From Pseudomonas soli (GTDB taxonomy: Bacteria > Pseudomonadota > Gammaproteobacteria > Pseudomonadales > Pseudomonadaceae), in NCBI RefSeq assembly GCF_900110655.1, contig NZ_FOEQ01000004.1, positions 304,937 through 368,936 on the forward strand: a DNA stretch of 64,000 nt. Reading direction: 5' to 3'. The number at the start of each line of letters is the position of its first letter. Position 1 is the first letter of the stretch. The notes under the pieces were generated by a model. It had not been told where the DNA came from. It saw nothing but the letters and a program-made list of their open reading frames with translations, and did no database searches. A program made the position numbers and the translations under genes. This document shows positions 1 through 9,055 of the stretch, piece by piece.

Positions 1-963
1 ATCCACATCGCCTTCATCCCGTTGCTGGTGCCGCCGCTGCTGTACGTGCTGACCCGTCTGCGCATCGACCGCCGGCTGATCGCCTGCGTGATCACCTTCG
101 GCCTGATCACCCCGTACATGTTCCTGCCGGTCGGTTTCGGCAACATCTTCCTCAACGAGATCCTGCTGGCCAACGTCGCCCGCGCCGGTGTCGACGTGAG
201 CGGGGTCAATGTCACCCACGCCATGGCCATTCCCGCCGCAGGCATGCTCGCCGGCCTGTTGCTGGCGGTGTTCTTCAGCTACCGAAAGAAACGTGACTAC
301 GACCTGGCGCGGATCGAGCAGGTCGAGCAAGTCAGCGTGCAGTACAACCCGGTGACCCTGCTGGTGGCCGCGGTGGCGATCGCCGCGGCATTCATCATCC
401 AGCTGTGGCTGGACTCGATGATCATCGGCGCGATGGTCGGCTTCCTGATCTTCTCGCTGTCAGGCATCGTGCGTTGGAAGGACACCGACGACCTGTTCAC
501 CGAAGGCATGAAGATGATGGCGATGATCGGCTTCATCATGATCGCCGCCTCCGGCTTCGCCGAAGTGATGAAGGCCACCGGCGAGGTGAAAAGCCTGGTG
601 GAGACCTCGGCGCAGTGGATCGAGCACAGCAAGGGCATTGGTGCCTTGCTGATGCTGCTGGTGGGTCTGTTGGTGACCATGGGCATCGGCTCGTCGTTCT
701 CCACCGTGCCGATCCTGGCGGCGATCTTCGTGCCGCTGTGCGTGCAGCTGGGCTTCGATCCGCTGGCCACCGTGTGCATCGTCGGTACTGCCGGTGCCCT
801 GGGTGATGCCGGTTCGCCGGCTTCGGACTCGACCCTGGGGCCGACCTCCGGGCTGAACGTGGATGGCCAGCACCACCATATCTGGGACACCGTGGTGCCG
901 ACGTTCCTGCACTACAACCTACCGCTGCTGGCGTTTGGCTGGTTTGCGGCGATGACGCTCTGA
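1..963 (+). CDS. Na+/H+ antiporter family protein (5' end outside window)
   Basis: The reading frame is open from base 1, so the start codon lies upstream of the window; about 320 C-terminal residues are present. The protein is almost entirely hydrophobic, with repeated membrane segments and a conserved C-terminal motif [17 protein letters not shown] followed by a histidine-rich loop (GQHHHIWD). This matches the YuiF-like Na+/H+ antiporter family (Pfam Na_H_antiport_2 type), inner-membrane transporters that exchange cations or carry amino acids; the substrate cannot be read from sequence. The stop is 13 bases before a REP hairpin that probably ends transcription. The next gene is convergent. 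The family call is fairly firm, the transported ion is not. Confidence 0.8.
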   Translation: MHIAFIPLLVPPLLYVLTRLRIDRRLIACVITFGLITPYMFLPVGFGNIFLNEILLANVARAGVDVSGVNVTHAMAIPAAGMLAGLLLAVFFSYRKKRDYDLARIEQVEQVSVQYNPVTLLVAAVAIAAAFIIQLWLDSMIIGAMVGFLIFSLSGIVRWKDTDDLFTEGMKMMAMIGFIMIAASGFAEVMKATGEVKSLVETSAQWIEHSKGIGALLMLLVGLLVTMGIGSSFSTVPILAAIFVPLCVQLGFDPLATVCIVGTAGALGDAGSPASDSTLGPTSGLNVDGQHHHIWDTVVPTFLHYNLPLLAFGWFAAMTL

Positions 964-976
964 TTCCGAGGGGCCA

Positions 977-1043
977 GCGTGGGAGCGGGCTAGCCCCGCG
1001 ATCACCGGCGAAGCCGGTGCCATATGGTGCATCGCTCCCACGC
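977..1043. repeat. REP/BIME palindrome between convergent genes
   Basis: GCGTGGGAGCG at 977-987 is the exact inverse of CGCTCCCACGC at 1033-1043, and the interior contains a second hairpin, CACCGGC (1003-1009) with GCCGGTG (1013-1019). The sequence tggGAGCGGGCTAGCCCCGC is the usual P. putida REP core. It sits between two convergent stop codons (963 and 1072), so it may act as a bidirectional transcription end. Confidence 0.8.
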
Positions 1044-1071
1044 GCCGCTGGGGAGCACAGGCGGCCCCTGG

Positions 1072-2073
1072 TCAGCCGCGGGTCGGCGCTGGCACGATGC
1101 GGTTGAGGACGGTACTGCCGTCCTTGCTGCGGGTCAGGTACACCGGCAGCACCTTGGGCAGCGTGTCGACCAGGCGTTCGACCTCGCGGGTGCTGTAGAC
1201 GCCACTGATGCGAATGCTCGCGGTGCTGTCGTCGGCCAGCATCAGCGGCTTGTCCAGGTAGCGATTGATCACTGGCAACGCCTGGCCGAGGCTGAGGTTG
1301 TCCAGCACCAGCCTGCCACTGCGCCAGGCCAGGCTGTTGGCGTAGTCGTCGCTCTGGTTCAGCTCGGGCTCGAAATCGCCCTTGTGGTAGCTGGCCTGCA
1401 TGCCCGGGCCAAGGCGATAGCCGCCGGCGTTGCCACCGCTGCTGACCAGCACCGAACCTTCCACCAGCGTCACCTTGACCTGGTCTTCGTATTTCCACAC
1501 GTTGAACTGGGTCCCGGTGACCCGGGTCTGGCCGTTTGCGGCGTGGACGATGAACGGGTGGCTGCTGTCGTGGGTGACCTTGAAGAACGCCTCGCCCTTG
1601 ATCAGGGTGACTTGGCGCTCATCCTTGAAGTTGAGGAAGCGCAGCTCGCTGTGGAGATTCAGCTCGACGCTGCTGCCGTCGCTCAGACGCACCTGCCGCA
1701 GGTGGTCGCTGGCTTCGAAATGCTGGTAGCTGTTGGGCAGCCAACCCTGTTCCCAGCCGACCCAGCCGGCCAGCGGCAGGGCGAGCAGGGCGACAGCTGC
1801 GGCGGAGGCGAACGGGCGCCACTGGCGCGTCGCCACCGGGCGCCGCACGGGCAGCGGGACCACCTGGGCGCTGCGCGGCAGCAGGTCGGCGGTGTCCCAG
1901 ATCTCCAGCATCGCCTGGTATTCCTCGGCATGCCGCGGGTCGGCCGCCAACCACTGGCCGAACGCCTCGCGCTCGACCGCCGTGCAATCGTCGGCGTGCA
2001 GGCGCATGCACCAATGCGCGGCGGCATCGGTGATTGCATCGTCTTCGCTTGGAATGTGGCGGTCGTGGTTCAT
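1072..2073 (-). CDS. FecR-family anti-sigma regulator, orphan
   Basis: 333 residues with the standard FecR layout: an N-terminal DUF4880-type cytoplasmic region (roughly residues 13-60, with AAHWCMRLHA and DPRHAEEYQAM), one membrane segment near residues 87-105, a periplasmic FecR domain (DGSSVELNLHSELRF, GEAFFKV, GTQFNVW) and a C-terminal DUF4974/STN-like region (residues about 250-325). Such proteins hold an ECF sigma factor until a TonB receptor signals substrate uptake. Unusually, no fecI-type sigma gene lies upstream and no TonB receptor lies downstream; the neighbours are an antiporter and ilvA. A weak Fur-like site lies about 60 bases upstream. Either the sigma factor is encoded elsewhere or this is a remnant of a fecIRA locus. 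Start chosen at the ATG giving the full DUF4880 region. Confidence 0.85.
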   Translation of the reverse strand: MNHDRHIPSEDDAITDAAAHWCMRLHADDCTAVEREAFGQWLAADPRHAEEYQAMLEIWDTADLLPRSAQVVPLPVRRPVATRQWRPFASAAAVALLALPLAGWVGWEQGWLPNSYQHFEASDHLRQVRLSDGSSVELNLHSELRFLNFKDERQVTLIKGEAFFKVTHDSSHPFIVHAANGQTRVTGTQFNVWKYEDQVKVTLVEGSVLVSSGGNAGGYRLGPGMQASYHKGDFEPELNQSDDYANSLAWRSGRLVLDNLSLGQALPVINRYLDKPLMLADDSTASIRISGVYSTREVERLVDTLPKVLPVYLTRSKDGSTVLNRIVPAPTRG

Positions 2074-2133
2074 CGCGGCTCCCGGTTTTGCGGCATTCTA
2101 CCCCCGGGCGGGGGTTCCGAGAACGAGTTAATG

Positions 2134-2147
2134 GCGAATGACTATCA
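2134..2147 (-). promoter_or_regulatory. Possible Fur-like site upstream of fecR homologue
   Basis: Read on the minus strand the site is TGATAGTCATTCGC, which I count as 11 of 14 matches to the Fur core TGATAATCATTATC. Fur sites normally precede fecI-fecR pairs, so the position is sensible, but the match is imperfect and no clear -35/-10 was found with it. Confidence 0.3.
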
Positions 2148-2239
2148 ATTGTGCAGTTTTTCGTCGTATCTGCGGTTGGATTTCATCTGCGACTGGGCAG
2201 GCACTTCGTGAGCATCGACAAGGGCGGTAGCGCCAAGCC

Positions 2240-2269
2240 TTGACTTTTTCTCGCGCCACACGCTAGTTT
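2240..2269 (+). promoter_or_regulatory. Candidate promoter for the ilvA leader transcript
   Basis: A good -35 (TTGACT, 2240-2245) is followed after 18 bases by a weak -10 (TAGTTT, 2264-2269). The predicted transcription start, about seven bases downstream near 2276, falls almost on the ATG of the leader peptide at 2278. No Shine-Dalgarno sequence precedes that ATG, which fits a leaderless or nearly leaderless leader ORF. Confidence 0.4.
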
Positions 2270-2277
2270 CCCAGCCC

Positions 2278-2343
2278 ATGAACCTATTCCCGCAGTACAG
2301 CGCCCTCAGCATTATTACCGCCATTATCAGATTGGCGGGCTAG
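2278..2343 (+). CDS. Ile-rich leader peptide of the ilvA attenuator
   Basis: A 21-codon ORF (ATG to TAG) encoding a peptide with the run IITAIIR near its end: four isoleucines and one threonine within six residues. Ile is the end product of the pathway started by the downstream gene, so Ile shortage would stall the ribosome here. The Ile codons at 2311-2316 abut the first arm of an RNA hairpin (2318-2323). There is no visible ribosome binding site; the predicted transcript start nearly coincides with the ATG. The peptide is too short to detect by homology, and the call rests on codon content, position, and the mutually exclusive hairpins that follow. Its stop codon is 82 bases before the ilvA ATG. 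Confidence 0.75.
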   Translation: MNLFPQYSALSIITAIIRLAG

Positions 2344-2366
2344 CGCACACATGCACTGAACCCGCC
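2318..2366 (+). promoter_or_regulatory. Pause and antiterminator hairpins of the ilvA attenuator
   Basis: Segment 1 CCGCCA (2318-2323) pairs with segment 2 TGGCGG (2333-2338), overlapping the end of the leader ORF. Segment 2 (GGCGGG, 2334-2339) can instead pair with segment 3 (CCCGCC, 2361-2366). A ribosome stalled on the Ile codons at 2311-2316 would cover segment 1 and favour 2:3 pairing, which precludes the terminator. This is the classic amino-acid attenuation arrangement. Confidence 0.7.
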
Positions 2367-2390
2367 CTGGAGGCGGGTTTCTTCTCTCTG
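2359..2390 (+). terminator. Attenuator terminator before ilvA
   Basis: A perfect 8-bp stem, AACCCGCC (2359-2366) and GGCGGGTT (2372-2379), with a five-base loop CTGGA and a pyrimidine, T-rich tail (TTTCTTCTCTCT). It lies between the leader peptide and ilvA and shares its left arm with the antiterminator, so its formation should depend on leader translation. Confidence 0.8.
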
Positions 2391-2425
2391 ACTCCTGGGC
2401 ACGACAAAAAAACCAGGAGTCATCG

Positions 2426-3988
<1,563 letters not shown>

Positions 3989-4070
3989 GCCGGCTTGCGC
4001 TGGATCAATGCCCACCTGTCCATTCCGGCGGATGCTGACAACCTACCGTCAGCCTGAGAGGACCCCGGCC

Positions 4071-5219
4071 ATGAGCAGAACGTTCTTCATCCCCGCCGTA
4101 AACATCATGGGCATCGACTGCCTGGAAGAGGCGATGGCGGCGATTGCCGGCTACGGCCTGCGCAAGGCGCTGATCGTCACCGACGTCGGGCTGGCCAAGG
4201 CCGGTGTGGCCGAGCGCATAGCCGGCATGCTGGCCATGCGCGACATCGATTCGCGGGTCTTCGACGGCGCCAAGCCCAACCCGAGCATCGCCAACGTCGA
4301 GACGGGCCTGGCGATGCTGCGTCGCGAGGGCTGCGACTGCGTGATCTCCCTGGGCGGTGGCTCGCCCCACGACTGCGCCAAGGGCATCGCGCTGTGCGCC
4401 ACCAACGGCGGGCATATCAGCGACTACGAGGGCGTTGACCGCTCGAGCAAGCCGCAGCTGCCGCTGATCGCGATCAACACCACGGCGGGCACCGCCAGCG
4501 AGATGACTCGCTTCTGCATCATCACCGACGAGGCGCGCCACGTGAAAATGGCCATCGTCGACCGCAACGTCACGCCGATCCTGTCGGTGAACGATCCGGC
4601 GCTGATGGTCGGCATGCCCAAGGGGCTCACCGCGGCCACGGGCATGGATGCCTTGACCCACGCCATCGAGGCCTATGTGTCCACCGCCGCCACGCCGATC
4701 ACCGATGCCTGCGCGCTGAAGGCCATCAGTCTGGTCAGTGCCAACCTGCGCCAGGCGGTTGCCGACGGCGGTGACCTGGTGGCGCGGGAGAACATGGCCT
4801 ACGCCCAGTTCCTCGCGGGCATGGCGTTCAACAATGCCTCGCTGGGCTATGTACATGCCATGGCCCACCAGCTGGGTGGCTTCTACGACTTGCCCCATGG
4901 CGTGTGCAACGCGGTGCTGCTGCCCCATGTGCAGCGCTTCAATGCCAAGGTCAGCGCCGCGCGCCTGCGTGATGTGGCCAAGGCCATGGGGGTGAAGGTC
5001 TGCGCGCTGGACGCCGAGCAGGGGGCCGGCGCTGCGATTTCGGCCATCGAGCACCTGGCGGCGGCCATCGGCATCCCGGCCGGGCTGGCGGAACTGGGGG
5101 CCAAGGTCGAGGATGTACCGGTGCTGGCGGCCAATGCGTTGAAGGATGCCTGCGGGCTGACCAATCCACGGGTGGCCAGCCAGGTGGAGATCGAAACGAT
5201 CTTCAAGGCGGCGTTCTAG
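4071..5219 (+). CDS. Iron-containing (group III) alcohol dehydrogenase
   Basis: 382 residues, full length for the Fe-ADH family (YiaY/AdhB type). These are cytoplasmic NAD(P)-dependent enzymes that oxidise primary alcohols or related hydroxy compounds. Visible motifs are the nucleotide-binding [15 protein letters not shown] (about residues 94-108), the [11 protein letters not shown] loop and the metal-ligand histidine region ([38 protein letters not shown]). The start was placed at the ATG after the GAGAGGACC ribosome binding site; a much longer frame upstream only overlaps ilvA. Substrate is not predictable. The stop codon overlaps the left end of a 155-bp palindromic repeat. Confidence 0.9.
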   Translation: MSRTFFIPAVNIMGIDCLEEAMAAIAGYGLRKALIVTDVGLAKAGVAERIAGMLAMRDIDSRVFDGAKPNPSIANVETGLAMLRREGCDCVISLGGGSPHDCAKGIALCATNGGHISDYEGVDRSSKPQLPLIAINTTAGTASEMTRFCIITDEARHVKMAIVDRNVTPILSVNDPALMVGMPKGLTAATGMDALTHAIEAYVSTAATPITDACALKAISLVSANLRQAVADGGDLVARENMAYAQFLAGMAFNNASLGYVHAMAHQLGGFYDLPHGVCNAVLLPHVQRFNAKVSAARLRDVAKAMGVKVCALDAEQGAGAAISAIEHLAAAIGIPAGLAELGAKVEDVPVLAANALKDACGLTNPRVASQVEIETIFKAAF

Positions 5220-5372
5220 GGTCTGTACGAAATGTGTCTGCGCGAAGGCCAGACAAGGCGAAACGGGGGAGGAACGGCCGGGGTCGCGCCCGACTGTACT
5301 GGAGTACATGAGCATTCCGAGCCCCGTTTCAATGCAGTATGGGCGAGTGCAGATGCATTTCGCACAGAGCCT
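5218..5372. repeat. 155-bp palindromic dispersed-repeat-like element
   Basis: Ends are imperfect inverted repeats: AGGGTCTGTACGAAATG (5218-5234) against CATTTCGCACAGAGCCT (5356-5372), 15 of 17 matching. Internally AAACGGGG and CCCCGTTT also pair, and TGTACTGGAGTACA is a small palindrome, so the whole element can fold into one long hairpin. It carries no credible ORF and no obvious target-site duplication. It resembles a MITE-like or intergenic repeat unit; only one copy occurs in this window. Confidence 0.6.
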
Positions 5373-5387
5373 GGCCTGGTCGAGTCA

Positions 5388-5412
5388 TCGCGGGGCAGGC
5401 CCGCTCCCACAA
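5388..5412. repeat. REP half-unit
   Basis: The stretch ATCGCGGGGCAGGCCCGCTC followed by CCACA is the P. putida-type REP core, lying just after the 155-bp element and before the convergent gene ending at 5447. Confidence 0.6.
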
Positions 5413-5446
5413 GGGCCGCGAGGGCTGGCTCTTGTGAGACTTCCCT

Positions 5447-6640
5447 TCAGCGTTCGCGCATGAAGAACCCGGCCACATACTTGCGGAAGGTGTCCAGGCT
5501 CTTGAAGTCGGCATAGCGCTTGAAATTCTCGGCATCCGGCTCGGGCCCGATCGGCTGCTCCAGCAGCGACACCGACAGTACCCGGTCCTGGTCCGACGTC
5601 AGCACCAGTTCATCCATCACCTGGCCGCCGATCACCGGGCGGCGCATCAGCACCTTGACGCCCTTGCCGGCCATCCAGTCGATCAGCGACACCAGCGCCT
5701 TGAGCGGCTCGCGTTCTTCATCGCGGTACACCGGGAACAGATGCCCGCGCGATAGCACCGGCACGCTGGCGACGTGGATCAATTCGTAGAAATGGCTGCC
5801 GGCGGTGGCCGGAGAGTACAGCGCAAGGGCCAGCAGTGGCCCGCTGGCGCGGTTACCGCCCCAGTACTGGTGGTGGCCCTGGAAGTCGAAGCCATCCTCG
5901 CTGCGGTTGTTGAACAACTTGCGCCCCTTGACTTGGTCCACGCAGTCGAGCAGCAGGCCGTGCCGACGGTGGTTGCCGAACACCGTGGCCTCGCGCAGGC
6001 GCGCCTTGAGCATCATCATGTGCTTCATGTCCAGGCGGGTTTCCAGGTAGTTGCTGGCGGGCACCCGCTCCAGCAGCGGGTAGCGGCTGGCGACAGTGCG
6101 CAGGTCGGCGAACTGCGCGGTGAGGTCCTTTTTTAGGTGGGTGGCGTAGACGTTCAGGCCGCTGGCCTCGATCCAGGTCAGCAGCAGCGACAGCAGGCGC
6201 TGCTGTTCGCGGCGCTCGCCGGGCTCGCGCGGCGTTGCGGGTGCCTCGCCGTCACTGGCGCGGCGATAGTCGCCGAGCAGGCGCAGTGGCGCATCCGGCG
6301 CCAGCCAGGCGGCCGGGGCGGCGTTTTCATCGGCGCGTTCGCCGGCCTCACGCTCATCCTTGCTGAACGGGCAGCCTGGGGTGTGCTCGGGAGTTTCGGG
6401 GTTGTTGCGCAGGAACAGGGTGCCGGTGCTGCCGTTCAACGAGACGTTGAGCACCGGCAGGGCATCCTTGCGGCAGTCGCAGGCCAGCCATTGGTTGGCG
6501 CTGCGTATCTTCATCAGCCATTGGTTAGCCTGCAACAGGCGCGGGCCGGTGAGGGTGCCACGGGCAAAGTCCACCAGCAGTTCGTCCTCTGCCGGGGTCA
6601 GGCTGCGCACCAGGGCGCCGGATTTTTCGATGATTCGCAT
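5447..6640 (-). CDS. Conserved protein with N-terminal three-cysteine motif (DUF1173-like)
   Basis: 397 residues from the ATG giving MRIIEKSG; an ATG ten codons upstream is possible but lies in repeat-like sequence. Three cysteines near the N-terminus (CDC at 54 and 56, then PGCPFSK at 90) look like a small metal site and match the description of DUF1173, a family noted for three N-terminal cysteines. The rest is soluble, Arg- and Leu-rich, without recognisable catalytic motifs, membrane spans or signal peptide. Neighbours (a VOC protein in the same direction, an alcohol dehydrogenase convergent) give no functional clue. DUF1173 proteins are often found on mobile or accessory DNA, which may hint at acquisition. 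The family assignment is tentative and the function unknown. Confidence 0.6.
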   Translation of the reverse strand: MRIIEKSGALVRSLTPAEDELLVDFARGTLTGPRLLQANQWLMKIRSANQWLACDCRKDALPVLNVSLNGSTGTLFLRNNPETPEHTPGCPFSKDEREAGERADENAAPAAWLAPDAPLRLLGDYRRASDGEAPATPREPGERREQQRLLSLLLTWIEASGLNVYATHLKKDLTAQFADLRTVASRYPLLERVPASNYLETRLDMKHMMMLKARLREATVFGNHRRHGLLLDCVDQVKGRKLFNNRSEDGFDFQGHHQYWGGNRASGPLLALALYSPATAGSHFYELIHVASVPVLSRGHLFPVYRDEEREPLKALVSLIDWMAGKGVKVLMRRPVIGGQVMDELVLTSDQDRVLSVSLLEQPIGPEPDAENFKRYADFKSLDTFRKYVAGFFMRER

Positions 6641-6667
6641 TGAGGGGCAGCTCCAAGCTACAAGCCT

Positions 6668-6709
6668 CAAGCTTCAAGCAAAGCGCGGCGGCTTTCAACT
6701 TGAAGCTTG
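6668..6709. terminator. Palindromic repeat between co-directional genes
   Basis: CAAGCTTCAAG (6668-6678) is the exact inverse of CTTGAAGCTTG (6699-6709), inside a longer run of CAAGCT-like units. This type of repeat is common downstream of Pseudomonas genes. It lies just 3' of the minus-strand VOC gene and could end its transcript, though there is no T-run. Confidence 0.5.
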
Positions 6710-6727
6710 CGGCCTGGAGCCCGCCGC

Positions 6728-7195
6728 TCACTGGCCGCCGAACAGTTTGGCGGCACGGGCACGGATTTCCTCGGGGCTGAGGTCTTCCTTGTGGGTGGAG
6801 ACGAACCACATGTTGTTGAACGGATCCTTCAGGGTGCCGCTGCGGTCGCCGTAGAACTGGTCCTGGACTTCACGTATTGCTATCGCGCCAGCGCTCAAGG
6901 CCTGGGCATAGACTTTGTCGCAGTCCTCGACATACAGGTGCAGACCGACTGCGGGAGTCTCGATGGTCTCGCTGGGCTTGAGGCCGCCCTCCATGTCGCA
7001 GGGCGAGCCGAGCATCAGCGAGGAGTCGCCGATTTTCAACTCGGCATGGCCTATGCTGCCGTCAGGGCCTTCGAGGCGGAACATCTCGACGGCGCCAAAG
7101 GCCTTCTTGTAGAACTCGATGGCCTTGGCGGCGTCCTTGATGCCGAGATACGGGGTCAGGCTGTGCTGGCCTTCGGGGATGGGCTTGGCTGCCAT
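6728..7195 (-). CDS. VOC family protein (PhnB/glyoxalase-like)
   Basis: 155 residues with a PhnB-type vicinal-oxygen-chelate fold: TPYLGIKDAAKAIEFYKKAFGAVE at the start of the first beta-alpha-beta-beta-beta module, then GHAELKIGDSSLMLG, and in the second half DQFYGDRSGTLKDPFNNMW. The last motif is the signature of the PhnB/YdcJ-like subgroup. Proteins of this subgroup are soluble; most have no proven substrate and some bind antibiotics or act as demethylase-like dimers. There is a GGAGAT ribosome binding site before the ATG. It is separated from the DUF1173-like gene by a palindrome and appears to be its own transcription unit. Confidence 0.88.
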   Translation of the reverse strand: MAAKPIPEGQHSLTPYLGIKDAAKAIEFYKKAFGAVEMFRLEGPDGSIGHAELKIGDSSLMLGSPCDMEGGLKPSETIETPAVGLHLYVEDCDKVYAQALSAGAIAIREVQDQFYGDRSGTLKDPFNNMWFVSTHKEDLSPEEIRARAAKLFGGQ

Positions 7196-7338
7196 TTGCG
7201 TAATCTCCTTTCACGTGGGGTGGGTTGCAACGCCGTGGTGATTAGAGTCGCTCATGAGCCTGGAAAATCGACACTTGCTTTATATCGATTCTCTATAAAA
7301 ACAATGGGCTGCGCAGCACCCCCGATCAGGCGAATTGT

Positions 7339-8958
7339 TCAGAAGATGTAGTCGGTGGTCAGGAAGCTCGACTGCCGGTTGCGGATAATCTCGCTGATCA
7401 ACTCCTTGTTCGCTTGCTGGAACTTGGTAGCGACCAAGGTGCGAATGGAGAACACGCGCAATGCGTCATGCACCGACAAGGTCCCTTCGGCGCTGTTCTT
7501 GCGGCCGTTGAACGGATAGGTATCCGGCCCACGCTGGCACTGGGCGTTGAGGTTGATCCGGCCGACCTGGTTGGCGAAGGTATCGACCAGCGCGCCGATG
7601 GTCTGCGGGTCGTTGCCGAACAGGCTTAGCTGCTGGCCGTAGTCGGAGTCGAGCACGTAGTCGATCACAGTCTGCAGGTCACGGTAGGGCACCACTGGTA
7701 CCAGCGGGCCGAACTGCTCCTCGTGGTAGACGCGCATGTCCTGGCTGACAGGGTAGAGCAGGGCGGGGTAGAAGAACGAGCCTCGGCTTTGCCCACCCCC
7801 TTCATTGAGCACCCTGGCACCCTTGGCGGTGGCATCGGCCACCAGGCTGTCGAGGTAGTCGAGCTTGCCGGGTTCCGGCAGCGGCGTCAGCGCCACGTCG
7901 GGCTCCCAGGGCATGCCGGGCTTGAGCGCGGCGAGCTTGCGCTGAAACTTGTCGAGGAATGCCTCGACCACGTCCTCGTGGACGAACAGGATCTTCAACG
8001 CGGTGCAACGCTGGCCGTTGAACGACAGGGCGCCGGTGACGGCCTCTTCGACGGCGTTGTCGAGGTCGACCTGGGGCAGGACGATGCCGGGGTTCTTGGC
8101 GTCCAGGCCCAGCGCCGCGCGCAGGCGGTGCGGGCGTGGGTGGAGCTTCTTCAAGTCGCTGGCGGCCTTGTGGGTGCCGATGAAAGCGAACACGTCGACC
8201 TTGCCGCTGGCCATCAGCGCACTGACGGTCTCGCGGCCGCGCCCGTAGATGACGTTGATCACCCCGGGCGGGAAGCTGTCACGGAAGGCTTCGAGCAATG
8301 GGCGGATCAGCAGCACGCCGAACTTGGCCGGCTTGAACACCACGGTGTTGCCCATGATCAGCGCCGGGATCAGCGTGGTGAAGGTTTCGTTGAGCGGGTA
8401 GTTGTACGGGCCCATGCACAGCGCCACGCCCAGCGGGGCGCGGCGGATCTGGCCAAGGGTGCCCTGTTCGAGCTCGAAGCGGCTGGAGCGACGGTCGAGG
8501 TCCTTGAGCGCCTCGATGGTGTCGACGATGTAGTCGCAGGTGCGGTCGAACTCCTTCTCCGAATCCTTGAGGTTCTTGCCGATCTCCCACATAAGCAGTT
8601 TGACCACCGCCGTGCGCTGCTCGCGCATGCGCGCCAGGAAGGTTTCGACATGCCCGATACGCTCGGCCACGCGCATGTTCGGCCAGGCACCGCGGCCCTT
8701 GTCGTAGGCGGCCACGGCCGCGTCGAGGGCGGTGAGCGCCGTTTCGGCGTCGAGCAGGGGGGCGCTGCCGAGGATGACCTGGCGCTCACTGCCGCCTTCC
8801 TTGAGCCAGACCGGGCTGCGCACGGTGGCCAAGGGGCCGTCCCAGTGCCGCAGCTCACCGTTGACCAGATAGTCACGTTGCTCCAGGGGCGAGCCAAGGC
8901 GCCAGGCTTCGGGGATATCCTCGAGGGTGGGGAACAGCGAGTCGAGCAGACGGTCCAT
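7339..8958 (-). CDS. gapN: NADP-dependent glyceraldehyde-3-phosphate dehydrogenase-like ALDH
   Basis: 539 residues of the aldehyde dehydrogenase superfamily, closest in motifs to non-phosphorylating GAPDH (GapN), which oxidises glyceraldehyde 3-phosphate to 3-phosphoglycerate with NADP and bypasses the phosphorylating step. Visible are the cofactor region MGPYNYPLNETF, the catalytic cysteine in SFNGQRCTALKI and the C-terminal EEQFGPLVPV. At the position of the usual general-base glutamate (ELGGK), this protein reads GLDAK, so that residue is glycine here. The start was set at ATG 8958, preceded by GAGAGGTG; an earlier ATG at 9027 would add a non-conserved 23-residue extension. It is a single gene with about 100 bases to the next. 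The enzyme family is certain, the substrate likely but not proven. Confidence 0.8.
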   Translation of the reverse strand: MDRLLDSLFPTLEDIPEAWRLGSPLEQRDYLVNGELRHWDGPLATVRSPVWLKEGGSERQVILGSAPLLDAETALTALDAAVAAYDKGRGAWPNMRVAERIGHVETFLARMREQRTAVVKLLMWEIGKNLKDSEKEFDRTCDYIVDTIEALKDLDRRSSRFELEQGTLGQIRRAPLGVALCMGPYNYPLNETFTTLIPALIMGNTVVFKPAKFGVLLIRPLLEAFRDSFPPGVINVIYGRGRETVSALMASGKVDVFAFIGTHKAASDLKKLHPRPHRLRAALGLDAKNPGIVLPQVDLDNAVEEAVTGALSFNGQRCTALKILFVHEDVVEAFLDKFQRKLAALKPGMPWEPDVALTPLPEPGKLDYLDSLVADATAKGARVLNEGGGQSRGSFFYPALLYPVSQDMRVYHEEQFGPLVPVVPYRDLQTVIDYVLDSDYGQQLSLFGNDPQTIGALVDTFANQVGRINLNAQCQRGPDTYPFNGRKNSAEGTLSVHDALRVFSIRTLVATKFQQANKELISEIIRNRQSSFLTTDYIF

Positions 8959-9055
8959 GGGTAATGCACCTCTCAAATCCGGATGATGAAACGCTTCAGC
9001 TTGCGAGCATGCGCCGACCATCATCAAATTACCAGCCTGGAGCCGTCGTTGCCGA

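Noticed and set aside
7723..8964. Long open frame antisense to the GapN-like gene
   Set aside because: It is 413 codons but its composition mirrors the complementary gene, it has no recognisable family motif and no good ribosome binding site; GC-rich genes often leave such frames open.
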